Shown here: positions 35,801-48,920 of the stretch, in pieces
Layout of the letters: the number at the start of each line of letters is the position of its first letter
Position numbering within the stretch: the first letter of the stretch is position 1
Assembly: GCA_029747585.1 (NCBI GenBank)
Contig: JAPEVF010000147.1
Span: forward strand, 1 to 64,000
From: Pleurotus djamor
Taxonomy: Eukaryota > Basidiomycota > Agaricomycetes > Agaricales > Pleurotaceae
Direction: 5' to 3'
Length of the DNA stretch: 64,000 bases
The notes under the pieces: model-generated
What the model saw: the letters and a program-made list of their open reading frames with translations, nothing else
What the model was told of the DNA's origin: nothing
Database searches by the model: none
Program-made: the position numbers and the translations under genes

Positions 35801-37376
35801 ATGACGGACTTGAAGAGTTAAAGTTGGTATAGGGAGGAAAATGAGATGAGACAACTCACATGGGGTATGTATGGAGCATACGGCGAATGATGAGATCATC
35901 CTGCAGAGCGTGCGTCTGAATATTCTTCAAGTACTTGAAGAATCCTTGAGTGAGCTTCTGGTAAGGATCACCAGGCTTAGGAAGCGAGACCAAAGCCCGT
36001 ACAGCCGCTATACTCTTTTGACTCCCAAGATGCGGCTTGATCCGGTCGAACCATCCCATATTTTGGACAAGTAATGGAACCTCATCGTCACTCGAGGGAA
36101 CGTGGAAGGTTGATGAGGTTATATGGACTGGAGCGACGTCGCGTAAAAAGGCCTCTTTGAAAGAATCGCGAGGAACATGGGCAAGCGCGGGGTTGACTTC
36201 AAAGTAGAGTCTATCTTGAGGAAAAAAGTTTTGGTATGAAACTGAGCGGCGGTCAGGGAAGAAGGAATACTCCCGATGATCAGTTCCATGGTGGTTTTTC
36301 ATAGTCTTTAGGGTCCCAGAAACATATGTACACCCATCAATGTCACAGGCATATCCGTTGTGGCGGAGTTGAAGCCCCTCAACTGGCGCGCAGCCTGGAG
36401 AAGGTGGTGCAACGACATCGGATTGCTGACTAATATCATGTTTTTGGATGTCGAGAGAAATGGCTTCCTTGGTTGCAGGAGAAAGCCGGGTTTTATGAGA
36501 TTTTTGGATGTGACCGGGTAGGTTCTGAGGTAAGAGTGCAATTTTACAGCTCATACAGAGCAAGACCCGATGCAAGGCATGAAAACAATAGCTGTACTGC
36601 CTCCCCAACGGTGTGACAATCAGAGCCGACTCAGGATCAGGCGAGGCAACAGAGGTGGGAGTTGGTGATGCAGCGGATGTGATGGAAGGGGCAAGGGTGA
36701 CGGAGGGAGCAAGACCTGGACGACGTTGTTTAACAACATCATGCAGAGAAGCCCCCTCCTGCCCCTGCAAGGATGATGCAGCAGCTGATGCGGTAGCAGA
36801 GGCAGGAGGATTGATTGCTCCCTCCCTCCCAAGCGCCGTGCCAGACATATGGGGTGAGGGAGGAGCATCACCTCCATGCTGGCTGCCCCCGGACCGACGT
36901 CGCAGGGACATAGGGTGAGACGGATCAGATCCCTGCCCAGATGCCACTATGCCCAAGGAAGAGGTAGGGGAATGGTTGGGAAGTGGAAGAACAAAGGGGT
37001 TTTGGGAGGAAGGGGAATCAGTGCTAGTAGACGGGGCGGTGATGCCAGTACGAAGTTCGGGGCTGTCATTTTGAGAGGCAGGAGATGAAGTATCCATGGC
37101 CTCGGCTGAAGGATGGCTGGATTGAAGATGCAGTTTCAGACCTTCAGAACGAAGCGAGGTGAATGCGCAAGGGTTGGGAAGTTCCTGATATGGGCAAGAG
37201 AGTGGGGAATTGATGGCGGGACGTTCAATATCAAAGTGTTTGCCATCTATGAAGAGGAGGAAGGGACATGGCATGGTTGAAGAAGGAAGGGAAGGGCAAA
37301 GGGGCGAGGGACCATCCAGGACAAGGAGAGAGTACAGGTATTCCCAAGGAACGAAGGGCAAGGATAGGGCGGGCAT
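32823..37376 (-). CDS. OrsD-type zinc-finger / tyrosine recombinase protein (Crypton-like)
   Basis: Exons 37376-35860, 35793-35368 and a long third exon from 35281, joined across 66- and 86-nt introns with phase kept. The N-terminal half carries two C2H2-type fingers of the OrsD (DUF3505) kind: one in the segment LLCMSCKIALLPQNLPGHIQ and one in YACDIDGCTYVSGTLKTMKN, each followed by its second histidine. The third exon holds a tyrosine recombinase core: box I Arg in GGSPRATEF (codon at 34796-34794), a Lys in RRLKYNK, the RSFRQ arginine (34425-34423), GHSISTERQHYG with His at 34332 and the nucleophile Tyr at 34305. Frame changes at a C8 run (33965-33958), after which a Pro/Ser-rich tail continues to 32823 with in-frame introns near 33165 and 32925. 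About 1430 residues in all. Such proteins move DNA by recombination. No terminal repeats were seen. The start could also be the ATG at 37274. Confidence 0.75.
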
Positions 37377-38343
37377 TGTAGGAGGAGAGGAGGTAGGAAG
37401 AGGAACATGGAGTCAGTCATATAGAGCACGACGAACAGCATAGAAAGAAAACACACCTAAGTCGATTTGATAGCTCATCCGATGATAGCTGTACTCGTGG
37501 CTTCGCAANTTTTTTGCTTGACTGCTTGCAGATAGGACATTTAGGCCTATATAAATGCATCCTGATGAGAAGAAAGAAAGTTTCAAAGAGGTTAAGCACT
37601 GACATGTTGGAACGGGAGGTTAGTAAAAGCGGCGGAGACGGAGGGTAAGTAGTAGCAAAGTTGTAACGGCCGGGCGCCTCGTACGCAGGCAGATTCCTCT
37701 CAGCTAAGCGCCTGTTCTCGAAAGCGTCCGCTGCCTCCTGCCCAACATGCCCGACTGACGGGTCTTGTCAGAGGCAAGGATAGGGAGTTTGCTAAAAGCG
37801 AACGATAAAAGCGGCTCTCCCTCGACTTCCGTGGCTAGTGGTGCCAGCGGAGTGCCGGGGTTCAAGCGACCTGTCACTGAGAGTCCTCCTCTTTTCAACA
37901 AATTAATCGCGGCTTATTCTTTCGTATAGCCCGGGCATGGTCCTATGACAACTGTGCCCCCCTCTACACACCAATGAAGATGCGCCCCTAGCTTTTGAAG
38001 GGCAAGGTGATGTGCATAGTGGGAGGTGAGGAGGTCCAGTGTGTCGAAGAAGTAGAGGTGGAGAACGGGGGCAAGAAATTGTTCTTGTTCATCGAGAGGG
38101 AGGTCGTCGTCCGCCGAAGAGTTGCATGTTGGTCCATTATATTTTTGTGTTGGCTCCTTTATTTTGTTTTGTCGACTTTTCTTTTGGATATTGGGAACGA
38201 ACGGGAATCCTCATTACATATCTCTAAGAACAGCAAGGTAGGTAAGTGCGAAAGCAGAGATCCAATGCGGACAAAAACAAGAAAGCAAATGAGATAACAA
38301 ATAGCAAGAAGATCAAGATGAGCAAAGTCAAAGTGGGCTGAGC
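37377..38343. other. Intergenic stretch, no gene recognised
   Basis: It contains an N before a T6 run at 37509. A minus-strand block around 37600-37440 with a CPICKQ motif could be an upstream exon of the recombinase gene, but the frame passes through the N. The remainder shows nothing recognisable. Confidence 0.35.
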
Positions 38344-41300
38344 CTAGAGAATCCCCGGACTTGCTTTGCTTATAGCGGATGAGTGTCGTTTCCTAGTAGG
38401 CAGCGCAAGCTCAGAATTATAGCTTGTGTCTTCGTTGGACGAGAGTTCAGCATCTTGAAGTTCGCGAGCTCGAGAACGCTTCCGACGTGATGAAGAGCGT
38501 TGGGCGTCGAAGGATCCGTCATCAAAGCCACCAACACTGCGATCCCGTCTTCGGCGTGCAGGGCGGATTGAGACATCCTCTGTAGCCTGAGACTTCTTCT
38601 CGCCACTCAGTCGGACATTCATCCACCTAAACTCCTCTTCGTCAGCACTCTCATCATCAACCAAAATTTCCAAGTCAACTCCTTCCTCTCCTTCTATCCC
38701 ATCATCTTCCCGGAGAACTTTCAGCCTCCTCAACCGCAACTCGGCCTTCCGACATTCAACGTCTTCGAGATCCAAAAGTAAAAGTTGCTTTTCACGTCGC
38801 AGCATTTCGATTCGCTCCCTCTCCGTCTCTACCCCCGACCCGTACGAAAGAGCATTCGGATACGCTGACAAGGAGGGGGGAGACGGCGAAGGTCTCTTAA
38901 AGCTCCAAGCCTCCATGGCAAAGTTAGTGGCCCCAGCGATACTATTCGTGTCATTGCCGTTCCCCATTTCCTTCGTCATCTTCATGTTATCAGCACGCAA
39001 GTCGCCAGAGTGACAATCCACCTCGACGTTCTCCTGGAACGCGCATGTAACGGAGCTAGCGGCAGCAACCAGAGCCTTTTCGCGTCCCAAGCAAATACGA
39101 CGCATGACTTCAAGATGATTTCTTAGGGTTCTCAGCGAAGAAATACTGGTGGTAGACGTGATAGGCGTAGCGTTCAGTGTGGTGGTGTGTTGCAGAGTCT
39201 GGTTGTCATCCAATCGCGAAGGCGGTAGATGTGATAACGGAGACCGTGTTAGAGGGGTAGAAAGGAGCACGGAAGCGATGGTAAGACATTGTTGGATGAG
39301 ACTTGTCATTGTCGACCAGCTCCCAATCTGTAAGAGCAACATCGACCCTACTATGTCATCTGGTCCTGAGTTATTGGCAGCAAGCGGATCTACGAGGTAG
39401 GCACGGTCAGCTAACCATGTTTAAGTCTGCGACGACAGAAAGAAATAAAAGGCACACCTATGAGACGAACATGAGTTGGAGTCACTATGTCCGGTGCCAG
39501 AACTGCAGTCGATGATGGTGCCAGTGTGGATGGCGACGTAGTAATTAACATTTGTGAGATTTCCGCCAGTCCTTGACCGTTTTGTTCAGTAGGACATACG
39601 TAAGGCACTCCTTCAGGTTCAATCGGTTCTTCAATCGGTAGATCGAAACCATCTTTGCGATCCTCCGACTTGTTTTGGGGAATCCCTTCTCCTTGGTTAA
39701 CGACGGTTTCGGCCTGAATAGAAGACGCCGCCGCCGCAAGCTCTGGTCTTGGGGTTGGCGTTGCGGTCGGTGAAGATGCTGACGGTACTCTGGAATGCAT
39801 TTCAACTATTCCTGGAACTAAGCTGGCACGCATCTTCAGCTGGTCGTTCCTCCTGTTGCGATCGGTACCCCTTTGCTTCAACACCGCCCCTTCTTTCATC
39901 AGTTCCTCTCTCTCCAGCTCCAGTGTCACCCTCTCCTCGTTCAAAGCGGACTCACGTTTCGCATGAGGAGAAGGTAATTCTCCGCCCAGAATTGGTCCAG
40001 CATCGGCCTCAGCTCTGTGTGCTGCAAGCCGTGTCGAGAAGTCGTCAATCCTCTGGTTGAAATCGGTGTATCTCTGCCTCAGCGCTGCCTTATCCACCCT
40101 CAACGCGTCTTTCTCAGCCTTGAGGTCTTCTCTCTCTTGCATGATAGCTGCTTCTCGGGCAGAGAAGGCCGATACCAAATCTATTGGCTGACGGTCGGCG
40201 AACTGACCATCGGGCGAACAGCTAAGGTGGGACGAGGCTGTATGGACGACCTCGGCTATTCATGAATTGCTTTGAGAGAAGTGCTCGTGGAGACCAAAAC
40301 AATCGAGAGCTTACAAGAATCTTGCTTTCCAATTACCACCTCCGGTACGCCTGGCGAAGCGTCACCATTTTGGTGTTCCTCGTGACGGAAAGGAAGCGCG
40401 TCCAGCGCTTTCTCCAAACCAGCCAATGAATCACGCTCCAGAAGCTTTACGATGAAAGCTTTGACCCCTTCCGACTGAGAGTGGAGTTCCTTATACTTCA
40501 TCTCAACCTCCTCCGCTCGCAGCGTTGCATCGTCCCTCTCCTTGACCAATTCGTCGTTACGCGTGCAAAGGCCAGAATTCCTCATTTCCAGCTCTTGAAC
40601 AACCTTGCTGTTCTTTGGGCAAGTAACGCAGGGGCGATCATCGCTGGCCTCTCGATTTTCTCCAACGGGAACGGTGGATTTCATCTCCTCCAGCTGCCGC
40701 ATCATCTTTGTGAGCTCGGCCTTCATCGACTCTGAGTGACTCGTCATTTGTTCCTTCTCCTTCACCAAACAGGCATTCGACAAGATGAGAACACAATTCG
40801 CATCTTCCTGTGCTCGGGCATTCTCCTCGCTATCGCTAGCCCTTTTTGCCAAACCCGCCTTGATATCTTCGGCTTCCTTGGTAAAGGTACCATACGCCAT
40901 AGCGAGAGCTGCCTTTTCCACTTCCAAGTCCTTCACCCTCTTTTCCAGTCCCTCGATCTTCTCTTTTGATTTCGCCTCATCTTCCTCTCTAAGTTTCTCC
41001 ACTTCGCCTATCTTCGCACCCATCTCCACTTCCTTCTCAGCGAGCTTCTTCTCGATCTCCTCTTTTGCCCTCACAGCAGCTTCGTTTTCCTTCCGAATTT
41101 CTGTAACCTCGAGCTGAAACATTGATTTGGACTCAACGAGCGCTTTATTTCCCTGTCTAAGCTCCAAATTTTCCTTCCTCAATGCATGCAAATTCGTATG
41201 TAACCAGACGTTCTGGTTTTCGACGGCGGAGCTGTTGGCAAAGAGTTCCGGATAGCACGTGAGGAGATCTTTGTAGCTATAACTTGGCGGCCCATGAAAT

Positions 41301-42624
41301 TGATTATAGGGTGCATATTGAAGGGGATTTATCGGGGCGGGAGGGGGTAGGGGAGACGCAGGTGGTCGAAGGGGAGTGGGTTGGGGTGGAACCGGCATGG
41401 TGGCCGAAGACAATGGCAAAGACACTGGTTTGGGTGTAGAAGATGAGGGACGGACGAGGGGGGCTGAGGTTCCGTGACTATTCAAGCGCTTTAAGCCAGC
41501 GGAACCCCGTCTGGTATCTTGTATTACTCGAGAAGGAGGATCAGCAACCATGATTGTAGATTGCTTTCTGGGTATCATCTCCGCCGCGAGTGGCTCATTT
41601 GGACGAGCGCCGGCATATGGATGTACTGGTACCTGAGCCTCGCGTTGGGGAGGGGGGGCTGGCTGGATACCAGTTGTCCAAGAACTAGGACTAGGTTGAG
41701 GGAAGGTAGGCACCAGAATCGGGGGACGACTCGATGTGCATACGCTAGAGGAGGGGTTTTTAAATGGCACGGAAAAGCTGAATGACGATGATGGAGCAAC
41801 CGGAGGATTTATAAATCCGTTATCGAGGGTGCCAGAGAGGTGGGAGACATGGGTCTTGTTGGTCACGGGTGTCATGTTAACAGGTACAGTTACTTGCGAC
41901 AGGCTCGTTGTAGGCGGGGGCACAACTGAGATGCCAACCGCTGGTGTTGTAGACATAGGTCTCGATGAAGATCTAAGTGAAGGCAACTGGGTACCTAAAG
42001 GATAGGAGACGTCACAGTCAGCGAAACGTATGAAGACCCAAGCGGAAAGGAGGGAAAAATTCACCTCTCGAAGAGCGATTCTCTGTCGTCCCAGGCACAT
42101 TTAACGATTGTCCCGCACGAGGCTCTCTATCCTCAGGAATACGCAGAGGTTCTCCAGTTGTCACTGCAGTGCCAGTTGCACTGATATTGTCGCTCCGACC
42201 CAAGACCCCACTTCTCATGATCAAACCGCCAATATCCTTCGACTCTTGGAGCCAAGTGTCGTAAGTCTCACTCGATATCCCAAATTCCCGCAGAATCATA
42301 GCCTTCCTGAAGGCTACGACACTGGGGCAAGTACGTTGAGCTGCTTGTGGGCTTCCTTCGCAAGATGTACATATCTATTCGAGTACAGACATTTAGTGGA
42401 GTCGAAGGCCAGATAAGTTTGAAGGAGGAACGTACTCAAAACGTACTTACATCAACACCGTTTTCTTTTCTCCATTTTTCGAAGGCAGCTGCATCGTACG
42501 ACCACACAGAGCTGTAATAGGCGTGCAAGACCTTGTCCTTCAGCGTCAGCGTTCGGTCGCTTCCTGAGCCTATGGACATGCTGTCATCCTGGCTTCTACT
42601 TGAAGGATCCTTCCTATGCGCCAT
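38344..42624 (-). CDS. Large coiled-coil protein, gene A of a two-member family
   Basis: Five exons (42624-42451, 42374-42065, 41994-40315, 40180-39458, 39389-38344) join through introns of 76, 70, 134 and 68 nt and give exactly 1310 residues with no stop. The N-terminal 100 residues form a compact-looking unit (HAYYSSVWSYDAAAFEKW, then ICTSCEG with a CxxC pair, ending FGISSETYDTW). Residues about 165-430 are Pro/Ser-rich and disordered. Residues about 440-665 are a long heptad coiled coil rich in Lys/Glu, with a second helical part near 722-820 and a third near 1142-1195. The end is basic (RRRRDRS, SSRRKRSRAR), suggesting nuclear or nucleic-acid contact. No known family was recognised. A shorter, damaged paralogue lies at 52786-55359 on the same strand, and its conservation supports these exon frames. 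Confidence 0.75.
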
Positions 42625-43526
42625 CACAGGAGTACAGTCTACCCTATGCCATCAGAGATCAGGTAGCAATTCAAGAGAATTATCCGAGGACTTACCGACG
42701 CGTCTCGGTACGCGATTCACAAATCTAGATGAAAAACGCGCGACCGCGACGCGTATGTGTAGTAGGGCCAAATCCGAGTCGATGCGTGCACCTAGGAGCG
42801 TCCCACGTATTCAGAGTCGCCTTGACTTAGTTGTGAGGCGCGCCCAGTCGACCTTAAAGCTTGCAGGGATACGATTGCAGGCGTATGGAATTGTGGGGTC
42901 AGACTTGGCAAAAGCAGAAAAAGGCCACTCCTTAACAGGAAATGCCAAGAGTATTGGTCAGACTTCACACGCCACTTGCTATGTCTAACTCCGAACCTCG
43001 CTGTGCACCTTCCGCCCAACAAATAACTCGTGTAATTACAACCTCCAATTGATGTAAACTTACTCCGACCCCACAATGATGATACTTTGGAAACAAAGTC
43101 GTCTATTTCGCTTCTTCTATTCGGCGATGGAAACATATATCCTCACTCTCTTTGAACTTCACTGAAGCGATACCGAGCTATGGCTCAGACAAACCCGCCT
43201 CAAGCTTGATCGTTTGCGCCTAAACAATCAAAGTGTTGGAGAGCTTGAATGTGCTGATTAACAAACCGAACGCTTTTTGTGGAGCCTTAGTTGTAAGAAT
43301 AACAAGTTCGGCTACGACGCGCGTGTGAGATAAGTACGAAAAGCATAGGTAAAAGTAAGTATACTCACCCCGGTGATACGCGGGCAATCAGTGAGGTGCA
43401 CGAAAAGTCCGTAGGTACCATATATACGAGAAGGCATGAGGCCGCCATGAGGCGAAACGAACAGGAACACATACGAAAACCTACCGGTCAAAGCGGTACA
43501 TACGAGGAGTAGCCTTAGGCTCGTTC
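42625..43526. other. No gene recognised
   Basis: It probably includes the promoter of gene A just above 42624. Other frames lack features. Confidence 0.35.
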
Positions 43527-43745
43527 TTATGGCATATGTACGCACGCACTCTTGTCCTCAGGGTCGTTCGCGCGCTCGATTTGGCGCTCACCTATCTCTT
43601 CATCCCTACCCAACTTGTACCCCAACATAAGATATTCAGCCACTCCCTCTCGGATCCGGTCTACGCGTCTCGATTCTCGTACCAATTGCCCTTCCGCATC
43701 AACGCCAATTAATCCGACCTCCACCCCAATTTTCGGGGGTCCTGT
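43527..43745 (-). CDS. Exon-like fragment, unrecognised
   Basis: The minus strand encodes VGLIGVDAEGQLVRESRRVD and an amphipathic continuation, with a GTGAGC donor near 43592. It resembles a single real exon with a natural amino-acid mix. No flanking exons could be joined and no family is known. Confidence 0.25.
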   Translation of the reverse strand, partial: TGPPKIGVEVGLIGVDAEGQLVRESRRVDRIREGVAEYLMLGYKLGRDEEIGERQIERANDPEDKSACVHMP

Positions 43746-44854
43746 GGACGTGCGACGTTGATGTGTTGGATGCAGGTTGGATGCGACAACTCCGAGGCGA
43801 CGGAAGCAAAGTGAGTACAGGTCCAATGGAATCGAGTACGGCGCTCACTCCCCCTCCGTACTAGACCGCTTCGTCTGCCTTTTCTGNCCCCCCGATCCCC
43901 TACCGTCAGTGCACAAGTCCCATCCGTGCGCCTGTCCTCTCCTCCCCCCAAATCCAACTTCTCCAACGCAAATCATCTTCCATCCTTCTCGAAATGCGTC
44001 GTAAACCAAGTCACGCGTTTGACGAACACGATGCTCCGCTCTGATTAGCGGGAAAAAGTGTATTAGAGGTGAAAATTGAGATTACAGACGGGTGCGGGTA
44101 ACTAAGGCTATTTCTTCTGATATGGTGCGTCCCTCCTTCTCAGACATGCACGGACAGCTTACAATCACTCTAGCAAACTATTCCAACGATATACCACCGT
44201 TCCCAAGCCTCTCCGCACCCCCAACGGTCAACCGGCACTTTCTCCCTTCCCCATACCCCCATTCCCCACCCCATAATGAAAGCTTCAATCTCGAGCGTGA
44301 AAGAAGCGAGCTACAGCAAGATTACCCATACATACCCAACATATCCGAATGGCAGGACGAACGACCGATCCGTTGTTGAGATATTTGTTGCGGTTGGTGG
44401 AGCTGGCTGGGTAGGAAAATAAGAACGGTAAGCTTCCTTTTGTGTTTTTTTTTTTCAAGTAGAAGGCATATAACCGACTTACCTGACCTTGTAGATGTGC
44501 GCACCCGCAATCTCAACATTGCTGGACCCATTTTCAGCATTGTCGCAGGCGGCAGATACCCTACCTCCGCCCGCCCCTCGGAACACCAACCTCCGAAACC
44601 GTCGCTCAGAGCTTCAACGATACGCGCTAGAGGACGCTCATCAACGCGTAAACACGACTGAAGAACGCTAAGACGAACCGTGCAGCCGTTTCCCGTGGAT
44701 GTGAGTCCATCAAACTTATCTTGCACGTCCGCAAACTCGATGCTACCCTGTCGTAGCCGCCAAATTGGGATGCTCCCTTGATGGTGAGTGCCTGTTTTGT
44801 TGTCCAAAACCGGATTGCATGATACTTACTTCGTTTCCGGGATGTACAGAACTC

Positions 44855-45345
44855 TCAGGGCCTTGACTACGCCTACTCATCCCCATCTGCCTACACATCG
44901 ATCGTGGGCACGCAATTTGATCGGGTAAGTCAATTGCTTCTTTCTCGAAACCGTTTACTCACCACAATCACTTAGAATCTTTGTCTCCCTGTCTCCGCCC
45001 CCAAGACCTAATGAAGCCGCTTCCAGCCTTCGCACCCTCAAAAGTAAGCCGTTCAGACATTGTACCTAGCATCCCAAAGGAGCTGACATGAGTATCTAAG
45101 CATTGCATGACGAAAATCGGGTGCTTACCCGACACAAACATGATTCCCCAGCTTGCAGGGATTTCGGCACTTGGGGGACCTCACCAACGGCCTCGAGTAC
45201 ACTTACTCATCCCCATCTGCCTACACCTCGACCCTAGGCTCTGCAATCAACCAAGGTAAGTCCCCCCGAGGAATTCATTCATCCCCGAAATGGTCAACTT
45301 ACCCACTCTCTAGAATCTTTNGTTTCCATCCCTGGGGTGCAGTCA
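44855..45345. repeat. Two imperfect direct repeat units
   Basis: Units at about 44858-45000 and 45165-45335 share CTCATCCCCATCTGCCTACA, then CTCGAC/ATCGAT, a GTAAGT donor and TAGAATCTTT. The spacing is about 307 bp. The second unit contains the N at 45320. Confidence 0.5.
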
Positions 45346-46739
45346 AGCGGTTCGAAGCTATTGAGACCTCGAAGCTAAGGTGCGAAGTCATTGTCCCTGA
45401 GATCTGCAAAGGGCTGGCATGAGCAAAGAGGGTTTTAGCAACGAAAAAACATGTTTTACCCGGAGACGAGACAAATCTCGAAATTCCTCATCCCCTTCGA
45501 TACGCTACGTGGTGAATCCTATACCACCATCATGGGACGTTCCTGGATGACCTCTGATATCGTTTGCTTGAGCTGACACGAAGATCTGGATTAGGAATTT
45601 CGTTTTTCCTCCCAAAGACGGAATCTTTGGTTTCTCCATGGGAAACGCACGCAGCTGGATGCGACCGGCTAGACCTGAGAGGTACGTGATCGCATCATCT
45701 TCACCCAGATTTACGAAAAGCTCACTGTAACATTCATCGTTTTAAAACGGGGTCACGCCCCGCTCGATCCGATAATCTTGAATTCCCAAGCAATCTCAAT
45801 ATATCCACATCAAACTCTTGTATCCCCAGGTTACGACATCCATACCGCATCTATGACCGAGTTTTCAAGACCTTGGTATTCGTTTTCGGGGCGCCAGCTC
45901 CCTCCCTCCCCATCGCGCCGAAACTCGAACCACGCCCGACCGCACGTAATTGTCGCCACCGAATCAATTTAGCCGTCATACGAGATCATCAGTACGTCAT
46001 CCTATCATGTTTGTCCAGCCGTACACTTACATATTACCAGTTTGAGTTGTCCCCCCCCCCCGGGGAAGATTCTGATTTCCTCCACAAACTCTCGAATAAC
46101 CGGTCCAGATCGCCGGCGACAGGAACAGTAAGTCGTACATCATCGTCTCAAACCGTAAATTTGAAGATAACACCTCGTTGTCCAGGTCTACCCGAAGCCT
46201 TGGTGCGGACCCATCCCAAAAATCACGAATTGACGGACAACGACGGATCTGTGCCGCACGATCGACACAGAACCTTGCTCGTAGACCATGGACGACCCTT
46301 GGACCAAGTTTTGAAGCGCTCACGATGGGTTCTCCAAATTTAACCCATGGCCTACTTCCTCGCGCCGACTTGTCAATACGGCCGTATACGGCAAAACCAC
46401 CGCCAAGAAAACAGTCCCACATGGTACCTGAGTCAAATGTGAGTGCTTCCGGCAAGGTTCAATGAATACTCACCTACCTATCTTCGCTTTTTGCCTTTTT
46501 GCCCTTCAGGACGAAATAATTGGTTTCTTCGCGGGATCTCGATGAAATCGCATAGATTTGCGTGTTCCCAGGTTCGTACGTCCCTTCTCTATCTTTGGGA
46601 ATCATTTCAAAGTCACTGACAACGACATTGATGATGTTAGCAGGCACTCGCCTCGCCAACTGAGCGAAAAAAACTTGAATTCCCACCGAATGTCGAAACG
46701 CTCGCCGAATCAAACTATATCCACGGTGTCGTAGGGTCC

Positions 46740-46835
46740 TGGCGCACCTATGGTCGGTTTTGCGGAAGGCTCTGTGAAGATTTGAAAAATTCGACCACGA
46801 AACGTCCTCATGGACCGAATTTTCGAAAGCGTCGG
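46740..46835 (+). repeat. Possible short copy of the dispersed repeat
   Basis: A strip with TTCGACCACGAAACGTCCTC and ATTTTCGAAA resembles, in part, the ends of the repeats at 23020 and 51845. It is too short and diverged to be sure. Confidence 0.25.
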
Positions 46836-48900
46836 AAACGCGTCAGAAGCGCTGTAGGAACGACAAGTGATCGATATTGATGATTTGTAAGTGGTTTCGC
46901 GTGTTTGATGCTGAGTATTGACTCACCTACATTGACTTTTTTCACATAGACTTGCTCCAGGACACCGCGGTCCATATCTCCATGACCACTTGATGGACCG
47001 ACTGGTGACCGATACATCCTTGATCGTACGTCGTCTAGCTGTGTTCATCACCCTTCCAAGACCCTGACATTAGTTTTTCAGATTTCACCCATGTCCTTAC
47101 CCCGCACTCTAGAATTGTCAAAACCACGCTGGGGCACGGAAATACCGATGGAAAAAGTTTTATTGATGGTATATAAAACATAAGTATATGAGTAGTTACA
47201 ACCTTTGAAAAGGCCATCTGACGCTGTTTATGTGAATACTTACTAACCTCCTCCTCTTAACACAGAATCCTCCGAATCTCATCCGCAACTCAACGCCCCC
47301 GTCTAGCGGTGATATTCCCATGCTCGTACCCGTCCAGGCTATTCCTGACCATGTTTGCGAAAGGGCAGCTAAAGTATTGATCGAGTCGTCTTTGATTTTG
47401 TTTCGAGGGCGAGTTTTTGAAAATTCGANTTTTTTCGTCCGTGGGAGCGTCGGGCTTCATTCGTTGAGGTGAGTAGATGTTTTGGGGTTTTTTGTTTGAT
47501 GTTCTTAATGTGTTCTTTCGGGTTCTAGGTCTATATTTGAGGTAAAGGCAGTTGGCGAGGAGGAAGTGACTTGGTTCTTGAAGGGGAGGCTTGTTTGAGG
47601 ATAACAGAATGTACCTGCATGTATTGTACGCCATAACGAATTGAATAAACGAGCATAAGACTCACTGTGTGCGAATAGAAACCCTTGCGATGCCAACGAG
47701 TGATAGGCACAGCAAAATGACCACTTACATGCGCTCGCAAACCTTGCCAAAGCCGATGAAATGCCCCGTCTGTCCCTGCATTCGGTCAATTTCTTCATGC
47801 TCGAAGCACCCTTACAACCTCCACTCACGCACTCACCTCCACTTCCTCAACCCCGCTTTCTCCTCCCTCTCCCTTCCTTCCTCTCCCTCCCTTCCACTCA
47901 ACTCAAGCCTCCATCCCGGTGCAACATCACTTACCTACCCATGCGCGACAGTCAAGTCTTGTTGAGGTTCGCAGAGTACTAGTATAAGGATCGCGACCTA
48001 GGTTGGGCTAGGTGCGAAGTGCGGGTTCGAGGGTTCCTAGGGACTTGGTACCCCGTGGGAGTGGTGGTGGTTGGTGGTTAAGGTGAGAACGCGAGCTCAA
48101 GCGCGAGAGCGCGAGCGCGTCAAGATNGGGGGGAAACCCTTCGCGGGAGTGTATTGGGTGCGCGAGAGTTCGTACGTAGGTACAATTGAGTCTGATACAT
48201 GTGGCATAGGCATAAAACATATAAATACAATGAATGAGGTGGCATAGGCAGGAGAAATGGAAGATAAGCATAGGAAGAAAGACTAAATAGTGTACTAAAG
48301 CTAGTACAGACTAAAATAGCCTGTCTTGAGTCATAAGAGCATAATGTGGGTGGAAACGCGAGGTAACGCGAGGATAGCGCGAGGGGGAGAGGTGAAACGC
48401 GAGGAACTGACACGATTCAGGAGCGAAAAGGGGGCAACCCCTTACACTAGCGTCAGGTTTCGGTGAGTACGCATGCCCCATCATTCATACACTATCACTT
48501 ACTTCTTTTCCTTATCAAGTATCTCCTTCGCGACTTCGGAAACGGCTTGAATGATGATGGTGGTGGTGGAGAGAAGGATGGAGAGGGAAGAAAGGGCGTC
48601 GAGAATGGCCTAATCGGGATTTTGGAGGGGAAGTGCAAGTGGCATGCTTGGCTGTGATGGAGGGAGGAGAGAAACAAAAAGTGTCGTTTTCGAAGTTGAG
48701 GGGGAGAACGAAGGGTGTCGAGAGTTGCCTAATGCAGAATTTAGAGGGGAAAGTTGGGTGTCGAGCGGGTTTTGTGTGGCAGATACGATGGTGGTGGTAC
48801 GAGAGCAGCTGAGGTTGTACGAGTTATTCAGATACTTCTGTCGTGATGGTTGAGGAGATTGTGGAATGTGGCTGAGCGACCCATCATCTGCGACTTCAAG

Positions 48901-48920
48901 CACACACACACACACACACA
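48901..48920. repeat. (CA)10 microsatellite
   Basis: Ten uninterrupted CA units read directly from the sequence. They lie in an otherwise featureless stretch. Confidence 0.95.
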
